The notes beneath the pieces were generated by a model, which was not told where the DNA came from, searched no databases, and saw nothing but the letters and a program-made list of their open reading frames with translations. 64,000 nt of DNA from Gavia stellata (taxonomy: Eukaryota; Chordata; Aves; Gaviiformes; Gaviidae), in contig NC_082611.1 of NCBI RefSeq assembly GCF_030936135.1, forward strand, positions 11,237,001 through 11,301,000. Reading direction: 5' to 3'. Position 1 is the first letter of the stretch. The number at the start of each line of letters is the position of its first letter. This document shows positions 39,570-53,583 of this stretch, one piece after another. A program made the position numbers and the translations under genes.

Positions 39570-42500
39570 AAGACGTGCTCGTTTTGGCTTTTATCCATGC
39601 AAATTGCACCTACCTACCCCTAGAAAGCATAGGGGCAGAGTGACAATACAGTGATGGCACCTGTCTTAGGTCAGTAGATCTCCCAAATGAAGATTTGTGA
39701 GCACACAAATTTGTGTGCTCGCAGGTTAGGTGAGGTGAGAGCAAACATTTCTGTACACGTCCAGCTGTAAGTTGACAGGACGCATTAAAAGTTCCAATTT
39801 TGGCAATGCTACAGCACACTTTGACGCGGTTATTATCATTAAAAGAAAAAAATCCAGTTAAGCCAAATTCAGTAGTACTTGTCAAGTACTGAGGCCCTTG
39901 ACTAGTAAGACTATTAGAACATAATAGTCTTAAAAAAAAGACCCAAAAAACACCCAATAAAAAAACAACCACAAAAAACATTGCTTGAAGTTAAGTGTAT
40001 TTGGAGGAGACGAGGAGGAACAGAGGGGAAATGAATAGATTTTGGTTAGTAGCCTGCTTGGAAGGTTCAGCATAAGTGTTTATAACTAGACGAAGCGAGT
40101 GCTTGGGAAGAAGGGAGTTTCTTGGAGTGCTCACATGTGAGGACTGAGTCATCTGCAGCATTATTTTTATTGGAACACTGTAGGGCAGGTTACAGAGTTG
40201 TTTTGAAAGCAGACGGGCTTAGAATTAAAATGTAAAGATCTCCATTCCATACAAAATCCGGTGCAATTTTGGTTGGAGAACTACACATTGGCATTTACGT
40301 AACATAATCCTGACACAAGAACCAGATGGTTTCTGGCTGCACAGCAGCAGCAACATGTACGCCCTTGATAAGCAAAAGTTCTACAATGCACATGTGTTTA
40401 TGGAAAAATGTTCTTCCAACTGATCATATTCAGGGAAAACATTAGGGTACAGGGCAGAATTTACAAAAGTAAAAAAAAAAATCCCCACCAACAAGACAGA
40501 TAATTCATTTCGAAAGAAAAAAAAAATGTAATTCACAGTGAAAGACTATACACCTCCGCTAAGTGGAAGTCTTTCACAAAGACCTTGTGAAAGCCACTCT
40601 CTGGTTATTCTCTGATGCAGAGTTCCTTTCCAGTTTTCAGACACACATTGCCAGAGCCTCTATTGTTCAAAGTTGAGTATAATTAAGGAAGATTCTCATC
40701 TGTGTTACTGTTGTAAACTTTAGAATTTTGTTAAACTACAAGTAAGTTTCTCAGCTGTGCGTGGCAATCATGTTTCTGTTTTAAAAAAAAAAGCAAAAAA
40801 AAAGTACTCTGCAGTCCCACTGATGGCTGGGATAGAAACAGGAGTAGAATATGATCCTTTTTTAGCAGGGGAATGGAGGAAGCAGAAGTAAAGCTACAGG
40901 AGTAAGAAATAAGTTTCCTAAGCAGCTAGTATCATAAGGAACCCCTCAATATAGCACTCTCCACTTCCTAAAGGTTTGTTTGGTTTTTTTGGGGGGTAGG
41001 TGTTTTTGTGGTGGTTTTTTTTTTTTTTTTTTTTTAATACTAATCTTTGCTTGTTAGGTGACATTTATTAACCAGTAGGTATCTGATACATTTCATTTAG
41101 TCTGGAAACAAGGTAACACCATTTAGAACAAAGGAGCTCATGGGTTTCTAATGTTGAATAATAGATAAAAATCCAGTGGAAACCAAGCTTCATGAATTCT
41201 GCTGACAGAGTGGCTTGTTATTGTACACTTTTTACCATCATTATGAGCATTTAATAGCTCAGGTTTATAATGACTGCAGTGGTATATTGCAAGCTTGTTT
41301 TTTGTTTGAGCTTTGACACAGCCAACAAGTCAGGAAAGGCTTAACTGGAAGCAGGTACTATATTCTCAGAGCAATTAAGACTTACCTTATGATTACCAGC
41401 ACACAGAACATGTAGGCAACAATTCTTACATACACTCTGGCATTCCTGAAAAAGGCTTCTTGAAGGTTTATGAAATGGAGTTTCATTCTGCTAGCTCCCA
41501 AAGTACTGAGTTGTGATTTTTTTTTTTTTGGGGGGGGTGCAGGGAGTGGGGCCAAATATGCATTTGATCAGAGGTATGGAAGTGTGTATTACCACTGATT
41601 CAGGGGAAAAGAATTACTTGTGTTATCCAACATTCCTTCCTTCCTTGACAGGTACTTATTCTCTAGGTACTTGCTAGGATATAAACAATTAGTCCACAGA
41701 ATTTCAGAAGATGCCAGATGTCCTTCAGAGTGTACAAACCTGTTTTGCAGGCTATGTCGCACATAGGAATTGTGTAAACTCAAACACTAAATTTTTAACA
41801 GGGCTAGTAGTTTGTTTTTCCACTTAGGAACAGTGGGTACTCGAAACAAAACCTAAGTGGTATCATGCTAATTTTACTGGCAAAATATCTACTGGAACGT
41901 AAATGTTCTCTTGAGGTTTTAAAGCATTATGAAAGCTTGTCTTGTTTAAATCTCTTTTGCATCAAAATGCTTAGAACAAATGTACTAGCTCTTCATTTAG
42001 TAAATACTAAAAAGCTTTTCCTGTTGAGAACCACCCATATAAATCCATCATAACATCATGACTGACTTAAATTATCAAAGCACTGCCTAGAAAAGAAAAG
42101 GCTGGACCACCTCAGGGTTAACATGTGCGAGAACTCATGAAGAGAAACTGTCTCCCCCACAGTCGCAGTTCTACCTATACTTGCGCTGCCTTCTAGCTCG
42201 TTAGACCCTTTGCTGTGTCAGTCTATCCCATTAAATTTAGCTACAAAACATCCACTTTCTTTTTCCTCTTGGATTACTGAGATGAATCAACTCTTAAGAG
42301 GTGTTTGACAAATGCCAGAGCTGGTATAAAGTAAGAATGGGCAACAGGACTTTTTTTTTTTAGCGAGAGCAAGCTATTCACATAGTAAACTATCTCAAGG
42401 TAGCTTAACGACTACGACCAGTTTGCAGCCTGTAATAAGTCAATCCTATAGCAGTGAAATGGAGGTCCTCATTCATATGATATTAGGAATAGTATTCTGT

Positions 42501-45500
42501 ACTTTAGTAGTAACTTTCATTCAAGGTTCTCACAAGCACTTTGCACCCTAGCAGATATATCTATGAAATACCAATGTTTTAGTTATGTGAACTGAAGTAG
42601 AAAAGAAAGATATATTTCACTAGAAGGTTTCAAACTGGTTAACAGCTTCAGGCAGTTAACAGCTCACCAACAACAGGTAAGCTTATTAAACTCCATAAAA
42701 TAGCAGCAGTCTAAGGGAGAAGGAAAGTGGTTTTAGGGTGCTGGGTTATGAGTGAATTGACTTAGTTTACCTTGAAATCAGGTAAGTTCCTGAGCTGCTG
42801 CAAAATGGAAAGAAAGCATTTGGCTGAGATTGGGAGGAGCAGGAAAGGAATAAGACTTCCTTTTCTGGTGTGGCAGCAACCTAAAATTCAACTGACGCAT
42901 TGTGAGCCATGCCCTGAAATTTAAAGGTATTCAAATATGTACATTAGTTATGCACCTGAATGAGTAGCCTGATATTTAGAATTGCTTTGAAGTCAGAATG
43001 AGCCTTTAAAAACAAAGCCAAAAGAACAAGTTATTTACATAGGAGGAAAAAAAGATGAGAGTTACATAGTAAGTTATGAGAAGAAAAAAACATAGGAAAC
43101 TCTGCCCAGCTATGAAAGTGCCAGTCTAGAAGCATAGCTCTTTATCTGACGCTTATGTGAAGGAGCAATCTCAAAAGACATTCTAGAAGTTAAGTTTAGC
43201 ATTACTTAGAAGAAGCAGGTGGAGTTAAATGAGTCCAGAAAGTTTTTGTGGAAAACACGAATTAAGGCTGTACCTAAGTACAAGTGATATACCTCTCTTG
43301 AAGGAACGCTGTGTAAGAGTTTTTCTAAATACCTTTCATAATATTAATGAGGCCTGACACAGAACTGAAAATACTGAACTAGTTTAAGTTTGATTAGATG
43401 CCAGGGCATTATCAATTAATATTCTTAAACTCTGGCAAATTGTCTTTCCAGGTAGCTTGTGGAGATGTAGCAGAGAACTAGAGAACAAAAAACACACTAT
43501 GTTTCAGCATGATGGCTTTTTCAAGAGCCAAGTCTATCCTAAGCTTTGCTGGTGTTCCTGGAAGCGCAAGTGAATAATAACGATGCTTTTATATTTGCAC
43601 AAGACCACGTATAATCCAAACTAAGATATCTTGACTTGGAAACATTTTTTCACTGATTTGTTTGCTCTAACCCTGCTATTTAACAAAAGCTGTTTCTGAC
43701 TTACTACTCTCCCTCTGCTGGACACTCACATAATTGCTGTAATTGCGTTGTCTTACATTAACGTATTTTAAGCTATTTGATTGGAAGAGATTCAAATAAA
43801 AAAAGTCTTCTTTGGTTTTCCATATGTAGCACCATTAGCATACGCTCTCTTCCACAGTCCAGCTGTAGAATTACTCTAAGCTTGCAATGGGGCATCCTCA
43901 AAGGAATTTAGCAACTTAACTCTTACACGTTTCATTGTGGGTTAGTGATGAGTACTACTGAACTGGATTCTTCTTTTTGAGGTCTCCAATCTAGAGTTAA
44001 AGCCTTTATTTTAGAGCAATTAAAGCACATACTGCAGGCTTAAAAAAGGGCATAAAATTAATTATTTTTACTTTAGATAGCAAAAGACATACGTGGACCC
44101 ATACACCAAAATACCAGTTTATAATTCTCTGTGTCCATATCCTTACCTCTCAAATACTTCATATGCTCTGCTCATTATTTTCCAAGGTAGTCATGTGTCT
44201 CTTGCTTTTGTACACATACCCAACTTTTCTTTCCCTTGCTTGTATATCTCTAGAAATAAAGACTGAAAGGTCTTTTTTTTTTTTCACAAGTGGCATCCCT
44301 TTTTTTCAGGTGACTGTAATTGGAGGCTCAGAATTCTCAGCTGTGTGACATATTGCTTAGTTAGCCTGTTGTTCAGATTTGAAAAATATGTAAGTTGGGT
44401 GCTAGCTAGTTCTTTGTTCAAGGTGCCGCTCTTTGAATGTACAGTTACTGCAGTTTACTCCTTAGACAGAATTTCTTCTGTGTTTTTGATACCATGAGCC
44501 TCTAGACTGATGAATGCTAGGGGGAGGGTAGTTTAAGTAAGTAGTTTTGCTATCAAAACTGTTTGTTATGTTTGGGGTTTTTTGTTGTCAAAGCTCAAAA
44601 TAAACAAAGATGGGGGTTTAGGTGTGCACATCGTGAAGAATCTAAACATAGTTCATAAACCTTATGACAGTTGAAAATGTTGTATACAGCAGAAGAATTG
44701 CTTAATGTGGAAGGAATGTGCTGAGCAAAGAACGCGCATCCAAGGAAAGAAAGAATGAGATCACTTTAATGATGTATACAGTGACTGAGTTAGGATTGGA
44801 AAGGTTAGAAACAGGAGGGAATCTGTTTTGAAGAAAGGCAGCGACTGTCTGGTTTTAGAACTCTGAAAGTCAGGTGTAGGATTGGTGGGAGGAGGCATCA
44901 TGTTAGTTAAGATACTGAAGCAGCTGAAAATAAATCCTGTTAAGTGCAATCCAGACCTCTGTTCAACTGTTCTTATGCTTTCATCTTGATTAGAAAATTA
45001 ACCTTCTGCTTCGTTAGAGTAAATTTGTTTTCACCTATAAATCTGTTGGATGTGGAGAGTAAATATTACAAGCCTGTGATACATAGACTCTGTAAGTGAT
45101 AAATGGAAACAGAGGATATTTTTGCTCCCTGTGACCTGAGATAAATTTGAGAATCTCAGGGGCTGGGATGCTGAGTTGACTGAGCAACGATGATAATTTT
45201 TAAGTGTGAGGTCCTTAGGAGATCTTCTTCCACTGGCTGTAAGCTAGTATTTTTCTAGTAGGAGACAAGTAATAGAGAGAATTTGCAATTCTGGATACTA
45301 TCAATTGTCAGTCTTGTAGCTTGATAGAGATGTAAAAAAATGCAGAAAAGGTGGTTAGCATTTAAAGCGGGGCTTACAATCTAACACAGATGCACAAGGC
45401 AAGTCCCCACTATCAAACAGAATTCAGCTGTACCTCATATAATTTTTACAGACTGTGTTAATAAAAAAGTTTTTGTGAGATAATTAAAACATTGAACTTA

Positions 45501-45576
45501 GCACTGAAAATATCAATACAGGGTGTTAATGCAGGGTATGTAACATGCTGTTTATTCACACCCTTTTTTATTGCAG
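39570..45576. other. Gene-free stretch upstream of GSPT1
   Basis: AT-rich noncoding DNA with homopolymer T/A runs (for example T22 near 41,014-41,035) and short chance ORFs. I recognise no coding exon, RNA gene or repeat family here. It could be intron of a divergent plus-strand transcript if one starts in the GSPT1 CpG island. Confidence 0.5.
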
Positions 45577-45664
45577 TGACTACCTGATACGAAGCTCAGA
45601 GTTGCCATGTCCACTGTTGGGTTCCATAACATCTCTCGGCCAGATCTCCTGCCTCATACATGTG
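45577..45664 (+). other. Candidate exon, unassigned transcript
   Basis: An 88-nt segment framed by a strong acceptor (CCTTTTTTATTGCAG) and a consensus donor (GTG|GTAAGAG). One frame is fully open (DYLIRSSELPCPLLG onward, 29 residues) and ends on a codon boundary. The same segment also holds a separate ATG in another frame. I recognise no protein family. It could be an exon of a noncoding or lineage-specific transcript, or chance. Confidence 0.25.
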
Positions 45665-48600
45665 GTAAGAGTTTTGTAACACTTCTGTCTCATATGCAAA
45701 GTTTTACGTGCTGGCTGTCTGTCTCCAGAGGGGTGGGAATAGAAAACTAATTCCATGTGGGATTTTCATGTGCTTTCTTTTTCCTTTCTTAATTCTCCAG
45801 AATTCCAGTTGAGGGAGCATTTTGTCCATTAGAGATCCCTTAAGATTTTAGTTTCGGTAATGACTAAAGCAAAATGGCATTATTGTTATGAAGAAAGAAT
45901 AACAGTGTCATGGGATTTTTAAAGCTGTTCTATAGGTAGTTAACATGTTAACATTGTTGTAGAAAATAATTATTTCATTATGAAATTGTGAGAATGAAAT
46001 AGTGAGTTTGTTTCTAAATAGGACTAATTACTCCAGAATGATTCTGTGCCAGTATTTTTATTCCAGAGAAGGCAATTTGTATGGGGAATTATTCTGGAAT
46101 AGGGATGGCTGAATCAATTACAATTTCCCTCCTGTCTTAAGAGAGAGCACATATTAGCACTGAGATGCTGTACATAGGAATTTGAAATAAAGTAATTGTG
46201 CGTTCCCTAAACTTGTCCACAAACACTGAATGGCTAGAGAATTTGGTTGAAATTATCAGAAGAAAAATTCTTGTTAGACTTTAGTGTATGCCAAGAACTT
46301 CACGTCATTCGTAAGTGTTCATGCACATTTATTTTTGTTGTAACTCCATTATTCCTGTTGGCATTATAGCACTGATTAGTTTTAGTTTGTTTTGTCCATC
46401 TGCAAAGTGACTAAAATAGTAGCATGTGGGAGATTATTTTTCCAACACAAAATATGAGTGCTTACATTAAGAAATGAAGAACAAAATTAAGTTTACATTC
46501 TGTAAAAACTATTGCATCAACATAAAAATGTCACTGGCATTCTAACAAGTATTAGCTTAATCCAAACTTGCTTGCGCAAATATGGTTTTATGCATTGTCC
46601 TTAGTAGTTACATAACTATGTTGGCACATGCGGAACATCAGACAAATGAAAAGGTATCGTCTTTGCCCAAAGGGTTTATAGTCTATTAACACTGCTTTTC
46701 TGTGCTATGCAGTTAATCTTTTCCATAACTTTGTTCCTACCTAAGTAACCTTTGAATGTAGTAAGGGATACAGAAGTTGTGTGAGATTTAGTTGACAATG
46801 TTTATACTATTGTTATTTTAATTACTATTTTTAAGGAACATTTTTCTCTTCAGTTGTTTTGTTCTTTAATCTTTTTGGAAATACCAGATGTAGCAACAGC
46901 AACATCACTCTTTTCAAAGCAGCGGTCTACGTAAAATGTGCTGAACCAAACAAGCAAAATCCACATTGTTCTTGATTTTGCACTGTGCCCAAATGACATT
47001 AAACAATATTGTGCCTAAAAAGAGCATTGTTCTGTGCAGCTTGTAAAAGTTAATGAACACAATGAATCCTTTAATAACCCCATCTTTTTGTTCATTAGCA
47101 GTGTGTACCCCATTCCTAGAACAGCTTATCTCCTCCCAGCCTCACAGTTTGAGCGTACACTTAACAAAATATGGATTTCTGAAAATAACTGTTTCAGAAA
47201 GTTTTAACGCTTTTTTAGGAGATAACTGTAAGACTGCTGTTCCTTGAAGAGCAGTGACTTTTGGGAAGAAAAAGTGGTGGGTTTTTTGTATGTACATCGA
47301 TCTCAATTACAAATTACATGTGCTATCCAGAAGAGCTGTGCCAGCACAAAACGACCAATGTAGAAGCAACTATACAGACAGAAGAATTACTTTGTCAGCC
47401 CAGCTAATGTTGTTTGTGAAGGGAATGTAATAGTCTTAGCAGAAACCCCTCTTTCTCTTGATAAGTGCTATGTAATTATGCCAGCAGAATTTCTGAAGTA
47501 CAGTCAGGCAAAAAAGCTGGCACAAGCATGAACAGAGAAACCCCAAAGCAGTGTCAAAACAAAGTTTTGTTGTTGAAGTTATGTGTGGTAAATAGACCTT
47601 AAGCTACTGATCTGAGAGAGATGAATTTCAGTCTTTATGTTTAATTATTGACATAATAGTATTACTTTCTTTGGTTTTCCATTCAGACTTTTCATTTTAT
47701 TATTTCAGTGTTGAAACTCACAATAGCTTTTTTCACATTAAATAGTGAAAGATAAAATTCTTATCTTTTTCAGGGGACTGATTTCTGTCACATAACTAAT
47801 ACCAATTTAACACATGTTAAAAATGGGCACTGACAAGGATTTCTGGAAGTCTTAGGCTTCTCCAGGTGTTTAAGGAAACCAACAGTCAAATTTGGGTTCA
47901 TGGCAGGAAATGCTCTGGCTGGATGCTCAGTGCTTGGTATGCCTGTATTCTGCCAAAGCGGCATGTAACTCTAGGTCTTCGGCTCACGTGATAGAAGGTT
48001 GTAAATCTAGTGTGTGTGTGTGTAGAGCTGCAAAATACTACCTTCTGGTCTGTGCTGTGACCTACCTGTACTCCCTTCACCAGTAAAAATTATTTGATTT
48101 CTTGAAATCCACTTCAGTAGTTTGATACCTGAGCTGAATTGACAGTATGCTAAAGTTATTCTTCTAAACAACAAATAGATGCTTTAATGCTTCCAGATGT
48201 AGATTTGAAGTTCAGAGAGGAGTTGTCAGTGGTCGATAATCACATTAGGAGACCAAAGAAGTATATTTCATACTGGTCTTTATAAATTGTCCCTGGGTGT
48301 CACTCTTGAGTCAGACTGAAACATTTTAGAAGCAAATCTGAGAATTGTTTTTCCTTTTCTTTTTTCTGTTGTTTCTGCAGTTGATGCTTCTCTTCTTTAA
48401 ATTTATGTCCCATTACTCTCTGTAATGATGTCAACTCCAGCAGGCCAGCTAAACTTGTCTGAATTGTATTATTCTTAGAGGATATATTGGAGAGTTTTCG
48501 AACTTAAGTTACAGTAATGTAACTGCAGAAATACCTTCCTGGCAACACTTTGTGGATTTACAGTTAAATGACCAATTATTATATTTGATAAATCCTTTCT

Positions 48601-50495
48601 TATTTTGTACAACTCTACTAATTTCTGTCATCCTTTTGGAGCAAAATCAAGTGATAAGGAGAAAGTATTTATTAGTATCAACATGTAACTCTATGTGGAA
48701 AGCCAGTGCAAGCCCTGTAAATCCCGTAACTGAAAAAAAGCTGAAATGTAACTTCACTGGTAAATAAGCCATATATTTATTATTCCCTAAAGGTAAATAT
48801 CACTGTAGGAGAACCATCAGTATCCTGTCATCTCAGACTTTTTTTTGTGTGTGTGTGCACCATCTACATATAACAAAATAGTGTGCTGCTTAGAGGATTT
48901 AATGTGTATTATATAAGGAAGTGGATAAATTATTAACATAACATAGCTACAGTTTCTAAGTAACAATATCCTTATCTTAATGTCACTTAATGAATTTATT
49001 CTTAATGCTTCTGTTTTTTGTTTCATTGGTTGGCTGAATCCAATATTCTACTTTATAAACAGCTTCTGAATTCAGGTATTACATCTCTCATATTAAAGCC
49101 AGTTGGTATAGCACATTTCTCCCAACAAAGTGCTTTAAGTTGTGGGGTGTTTTTTTTTTTTAATATTAACTTCCTTCTATCAAAATTACTCAAAAATGAA
49201 GTTTGCACAAGAATCTTAAGATAGAAAATGTCTTCCTTACTCCTGTAGCACATCATTTCCCCAAATCTGTTTTATTGCAAGTGCCATCACCCATCTACAT
49301 AATAACTGTCAAATAAATTTTCTGTGTGCTGTGCCAAATAATCCTCTGTTGAATGAGTTAGCTTTTTCTAGCACAGTTTGACACTTCTTTTTGAGAGTGA
49401 ACAAAACAGTGTTTTACTGAATTGAGAAACAGATATGTTAGATTAATCTGTGCTTTGAGAATAAATATTTGTAGTATGCTTTTTAGAGGCATGGGCAGAT
49501 AAGAAATGGTCCCCCAAAATGTAATTTCAAAACTGCTCTATAGATACTTGTCTTCAGAAGTTCTGGGGAATCTCATGTAGTCAGTGAAAACAGCAGGTGA
49601 ACCACAGGGCATAGATTTTGAAATAATGTGTTTTAGATATGTAGCAAGGTCTGACACTGGGAATTATTGCTTATCAAGATCTTCTGATTATATGCCTGCT
49701 TTCAGACCCTTGAGAAGTAGGACTTTTGAATGTTAGGATGTGCAGAAAACAAAGGCAACAAGCCATGACAACTGTAATTCCTCATAGTTTTTCTAACATT
49801 TGTCAGCTCAGTTTTGTCATTAAATACATCAATAAAACTATATATAGCTAAGGAGAAAAGACTGTGACTTGTATGGTGGTTGTTTGTATGAATGACACAT
49901 TAGAGACCCTTTACTATCATTGCTCCCCAGTTTCCTATGTGTGAAAAATAGATTGCTTAATAATCAAGCATTTGTGTTTTGAGGCGCATCTATTTAAAAA
50001 ATTCATTTATCTCTAAAGGCTGTAAGCTTTGGGAAATAGTAGTCCGACCGTAGGAGGAAAATTATCCCTGTAAGAGACAGAAGTATTCTCCAGAGCTCTG
50101 ATGAAATGAGCTGTATTTAGCCTTTTACTTGAGGGGAGGTTTCCTAGAGTTTGATTGAAAAGATGAGACTTCTTTGTATTTACTTGTGTGTCTTATGATA
50201 AATGTGTTTGAACTCTAATTAACCACATAGGAAAACTGTTTCCGGCCAACTGGTTATAGAGAGCGTAAGCATATCTGCCACAATATCTTCTGATCCCATG
50301 TACACAATATCAAATAATTAGACACTAATTTCTGTTGTGCTTAGAGTTTGACAGGACTTTTTAAAAATGAAGACATTGGTGCATTAGTTTCCCAAATTTG
50401 TACTTCTGTGGTGGACTTTGTTTCACGTCCCCACTAGGTAATTAACTGTTTATATTTTTTTCAGTTCTGTTTCTGGCCTTTTTTCCATGCCCTAG

Positions 50496-50555
50496 GGAGT
50501 AAAACTCTATGAACTGACTGGATTAACAGATGAAAGCTGCTTGCCATGTAGTCAG
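50496..50555 (+). other. Candidate exon, unassigned transcript
   Basis: A 60-nt segment with acceptor CATGCCCTAG and donor CAG|GTAAGC. It encodes 20 residues (GVKLYELTGLTDES, then CLPCSQ) in the phase that continues the open frame of the 45577-45664 candidate. No family recognised. Support rests on splice consensus and open frame only. Confidence 0.25.
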
Positions 50556-51084
50556 GTAAGCGTAGAGCCCTTCCTTGTGCTTCAGAATACTGTAGAGTGA
50601 AGAGCAGGACTATCCCTTTCACTAACACTAAGACATTTAATCAGCTTAGCTGTATATAATCTAACTACATCTTTGGTGACCTACAGACCAGTCTTACTAA
50701 TTAGACATGAATTGTCTTTGTGCCAAAATAGTATGATTTAGAATATATCTCATTACATTTGAGTGACAAAATATTGTAGGAATCACAGTATTAACACTTC
50801 TGCATATCATAAAGCAGATGTATTAAAGTACAATGACAGCATGCTGTTTTGGAGAGAGAGGTATTTTGCATACACAGGAAAAGCCATTGCCAATAAGTAA
50901 AAACAGATGCGCTTCTTCTGGACTAGGAAAACAGAGGAAATAATTTCATAGCAAAAAGTAAAGTAGTTGTGAAGACTCTAATAATACTACCTACGGTATG
51001 AGTTATATCCTGTAGTTCCTTTCATTGTTAATTGTCTCACAAAGTAATGTAAAATCTTACACTCCTCTCCACTATTTTTCGCAG

Positions 51085-51200
51085 AAGCCCTACATTTGGG
51101 TTACATCTATTGGGAAGCGTTTCTGCCTCAAAGTGAAGCTATTTGTGTAGCATCAATAGATCATCTTAAAAATGTTCCACATAACAGCACTGAGTTTACA
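51085..51200 (+). other. Candidate exon or gene relic
   Basis: Acceptor TTTTTCGCAG and donor ACA|GTATGC frame 116 nt with an open reading (LHLGYIYWEAFLPQSEAI, then DHLKNVPHNSTEFT). Its residue composition looks more protein-like than neighbouring chance ORFs. The entry phase does not fit the 50496-50555 candidate. No family recognised. Confidence 0.2.
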
Positions 51201-52354
51201 GTATGCCTTGTGAATATCTGTTTGTTTGGTTGGGTTTTTTTAAAATATTATTATCTGGTCTCTACAATTTCTTCCAAACTACTGTCAGTGTTGCTCTGTC
51301 AAAACATGTGTAGAGGGTTATGGAAAGGGGAAGAATGTGCATTGCCTGCAGAACATAAAACTGTACAGTTAGTCATCTACTTGCTTCCACTACCCCTCTG
51401 AACTGCTTTGTATTACCAGTGACACCCTCAGTAAGAGCAGCAGCTATGGGTTCTTTTTACTGAACACATCAAGAGTTCAGTTACTTTTCCACAAATGTTA
51501 GCTTCTTAATCTGCTTCAGAAAAGCAATGTTGATTTAATCACATGAGTTTCAGACTTGGAACTAGAATGTGTATCTTACACCTCACTGAAATGGTGTTGT
51601 TTTTTGGTGGGTTTTTTTTTTTTTTTTCTTAGCTCATCCAGAAAGATACTATGATCGGGAAAGGAAAGCATAGGTCCAGTCCACATCATGAACTTATAAC
51701 TCTTTGTTTAATCAGGCCATCCTAAACAGATTCAGACCAGTGCAGGCTACCTTAGACTTATGTGAGTTATTTAAGACAGTTGTTTGAAAATGTCTTGAGC
51801 AGTGTGTTGAGAGCCATCTGGTTTTCTAGAAAAGATTCATCACATCTGTTGCATAATAGCTTTTGGAATGTATCTTACCTGTAAATTATCAATGATGTAT
51901 TTTTCTTTGCTTTAGTGGAGCACTGAAGCCTGAAGTTTGATTTCAGGCTTCCTTTTGAACCTCAGAAGAGTCTGAGCTATAAAACCTTGAAGGGTGTCAC
52001 TTCACATTTCAGAAGTGAAATTTGTAAGTTTCAGGGATGAAATCATGTCTGCATCAACTGCACCAGAGAAAGTATTTTTACTGTCAAGCGTTAATTTAAA
52101 TGGTTGTTGTGTCGATGACTTCAGTACATTTTCCCTGGAATTTAGAAATCATACTTCGGTATAGCAACAGTGGGCATAGAGAAACAATGTTACAAGCAGT
52201 ATGTATACCCATTCTAGACATATCTTATTATTTCTTTTGTTGCTCTTAGATCAACATTTCTCTCTTTAAGCCCATTCTTCACAGTTTTTATGAATAGTAC
52301 CATATCATATCAACTATGTCTCAGTTGTAGGATACATTACAGTAATAAGTAGAG

Positions 52355-53133
52355 CAGGAGTGCGTAATAAAGTTCAACAAAGACAAACGTAAGGTCTTGC
52401 ACTTGAGAAAACTTGAGAAATCCAGGAGTGCAGCACAGGCTGGGATCTATCCGGTTGGGGAGTAGCTCTGTGGAAAGGGACCTGGGGGTCCCTTTGGACA
52501 ACAAGCTCAGTATGAGTGAACAGTGTGCTGCTGTGGCAAAGAAAGCCAACAGGATGCTGGGTTGCATCAATAGGGGCATCATCAGCAGAGGTAAAGAAGT
52601 CATTATCCTACTCTACTCAGCGCTTGTCAGGCCACAGCTGGAATACTGTCTTCAGTTTTGGTCCCTGCTATACAAAAAAGATGTGGACAGGCTGGAGAGG
52701 GCCTGGAGAAGGCCCACAAAGATGATCAAAGGATTGGGAAGCCTGCCATATGAGGAAAGACTGAGAGAACTGGGTTTGTTCAGCCTTGAGAAAAGAAGGC
52801 TTAGGGGATACCTTATCACCATGTTCCAGTATGTAAAGGGTGGCTACAAAGAAGATGGAGACTCCCTTTTTACAAAGAGTCACATGGAAAAGATGAGGGG
52901 TAATGGGTACAAGTTCCTATTTGGACACAAGATGAAATTTTTTCAGAATGAGAACAATCAGCCATTGGAATAATCTCCTCAGGGAAGTGGTGGATTCCCC
53001 AACATTAGACACTTAAGATTTGGCTGGACAGGGTGCTGGGCCATCTTGTCTAGACCGTGCTTTTGCCAAGAAAGGTTGGACCAGATGATCTTTGAGGTCC
53101 CTTCCAACCTGGTATTCTATGATTCTACGAATC
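52355..53133 (+). mobile_element. CR1 LINE, 5'-truncated, sense
   Basis: The open frame at 52413-52973 encodes the C-terminal part of the CR1 polyprotein, with landmarks [33 protein letters not shown] and [19 protein letters not shown]. The 3' end carries the conserved 'gaccagatgatctttgaggt' and an ATTCTATGATTCTACGA octamer-type tail at about 53,115-53,131. The endonuclease and most of the RT are missing, so it cannot move by itself. The terminal ORF is nearly intact, suggesting a moderately young copy. Confidence 0.93.
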
Positions 53134-53448
53134 CATACTTTGCATGGGTTTAATAATTTTCATTGACTGCACTTGGTGAATTTTAATAAAATTACTTTGT
53201 ATTGTTCCTGTGAAGTAGATAAATATTACCCATGCAGGCATGCAGGAAAGTTAGACCAACATTTTCCAAAGAAAGCTACCTTCTTCAGCTGATAACATTT
53301 TGAAGATACCTTGTAAGTATCTGTGTGCATTTTTGTTTTAGGCCTGTTGTTTTTCTGTTTTTTTTCTTTTTTTAAACAGTAAAGGAACTATGTGTGTTGA
53401 CTTCTGGAGTGCTAAGCATTGTTTTTTACTCTTTGGTCAGTGATACAG

Positions 53449-53583
53449 AATGTGGGTGCATATGGAAGAAGCCACAAGACACATCTCAATAGAATCCCTC
53501 TTCCATTAAATTCTGAAGAAGACCTGAAGCGGCACATAAAGGTGTTCTGTTTAACAGAACCAATTGCTAGCAAGCATTTCAAG
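53449..53583 (+). other. Candidate exon or gene relic inside a 116-codon ORF
   Basis: Part of a plus-strand ORF at 53419-53769. With acceptor GTGATACAG, a 45-codon phase-0 exon can be drawn (NVGAYGRSHKTHLNRIPLPL, then NSEEDLKRHIKVFCLTEP). It would join in phase to the end of the 51085-51200 candidate. The possible donor AAG|GTTTCC is weak. No family recognised. Confidence 0.2.
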
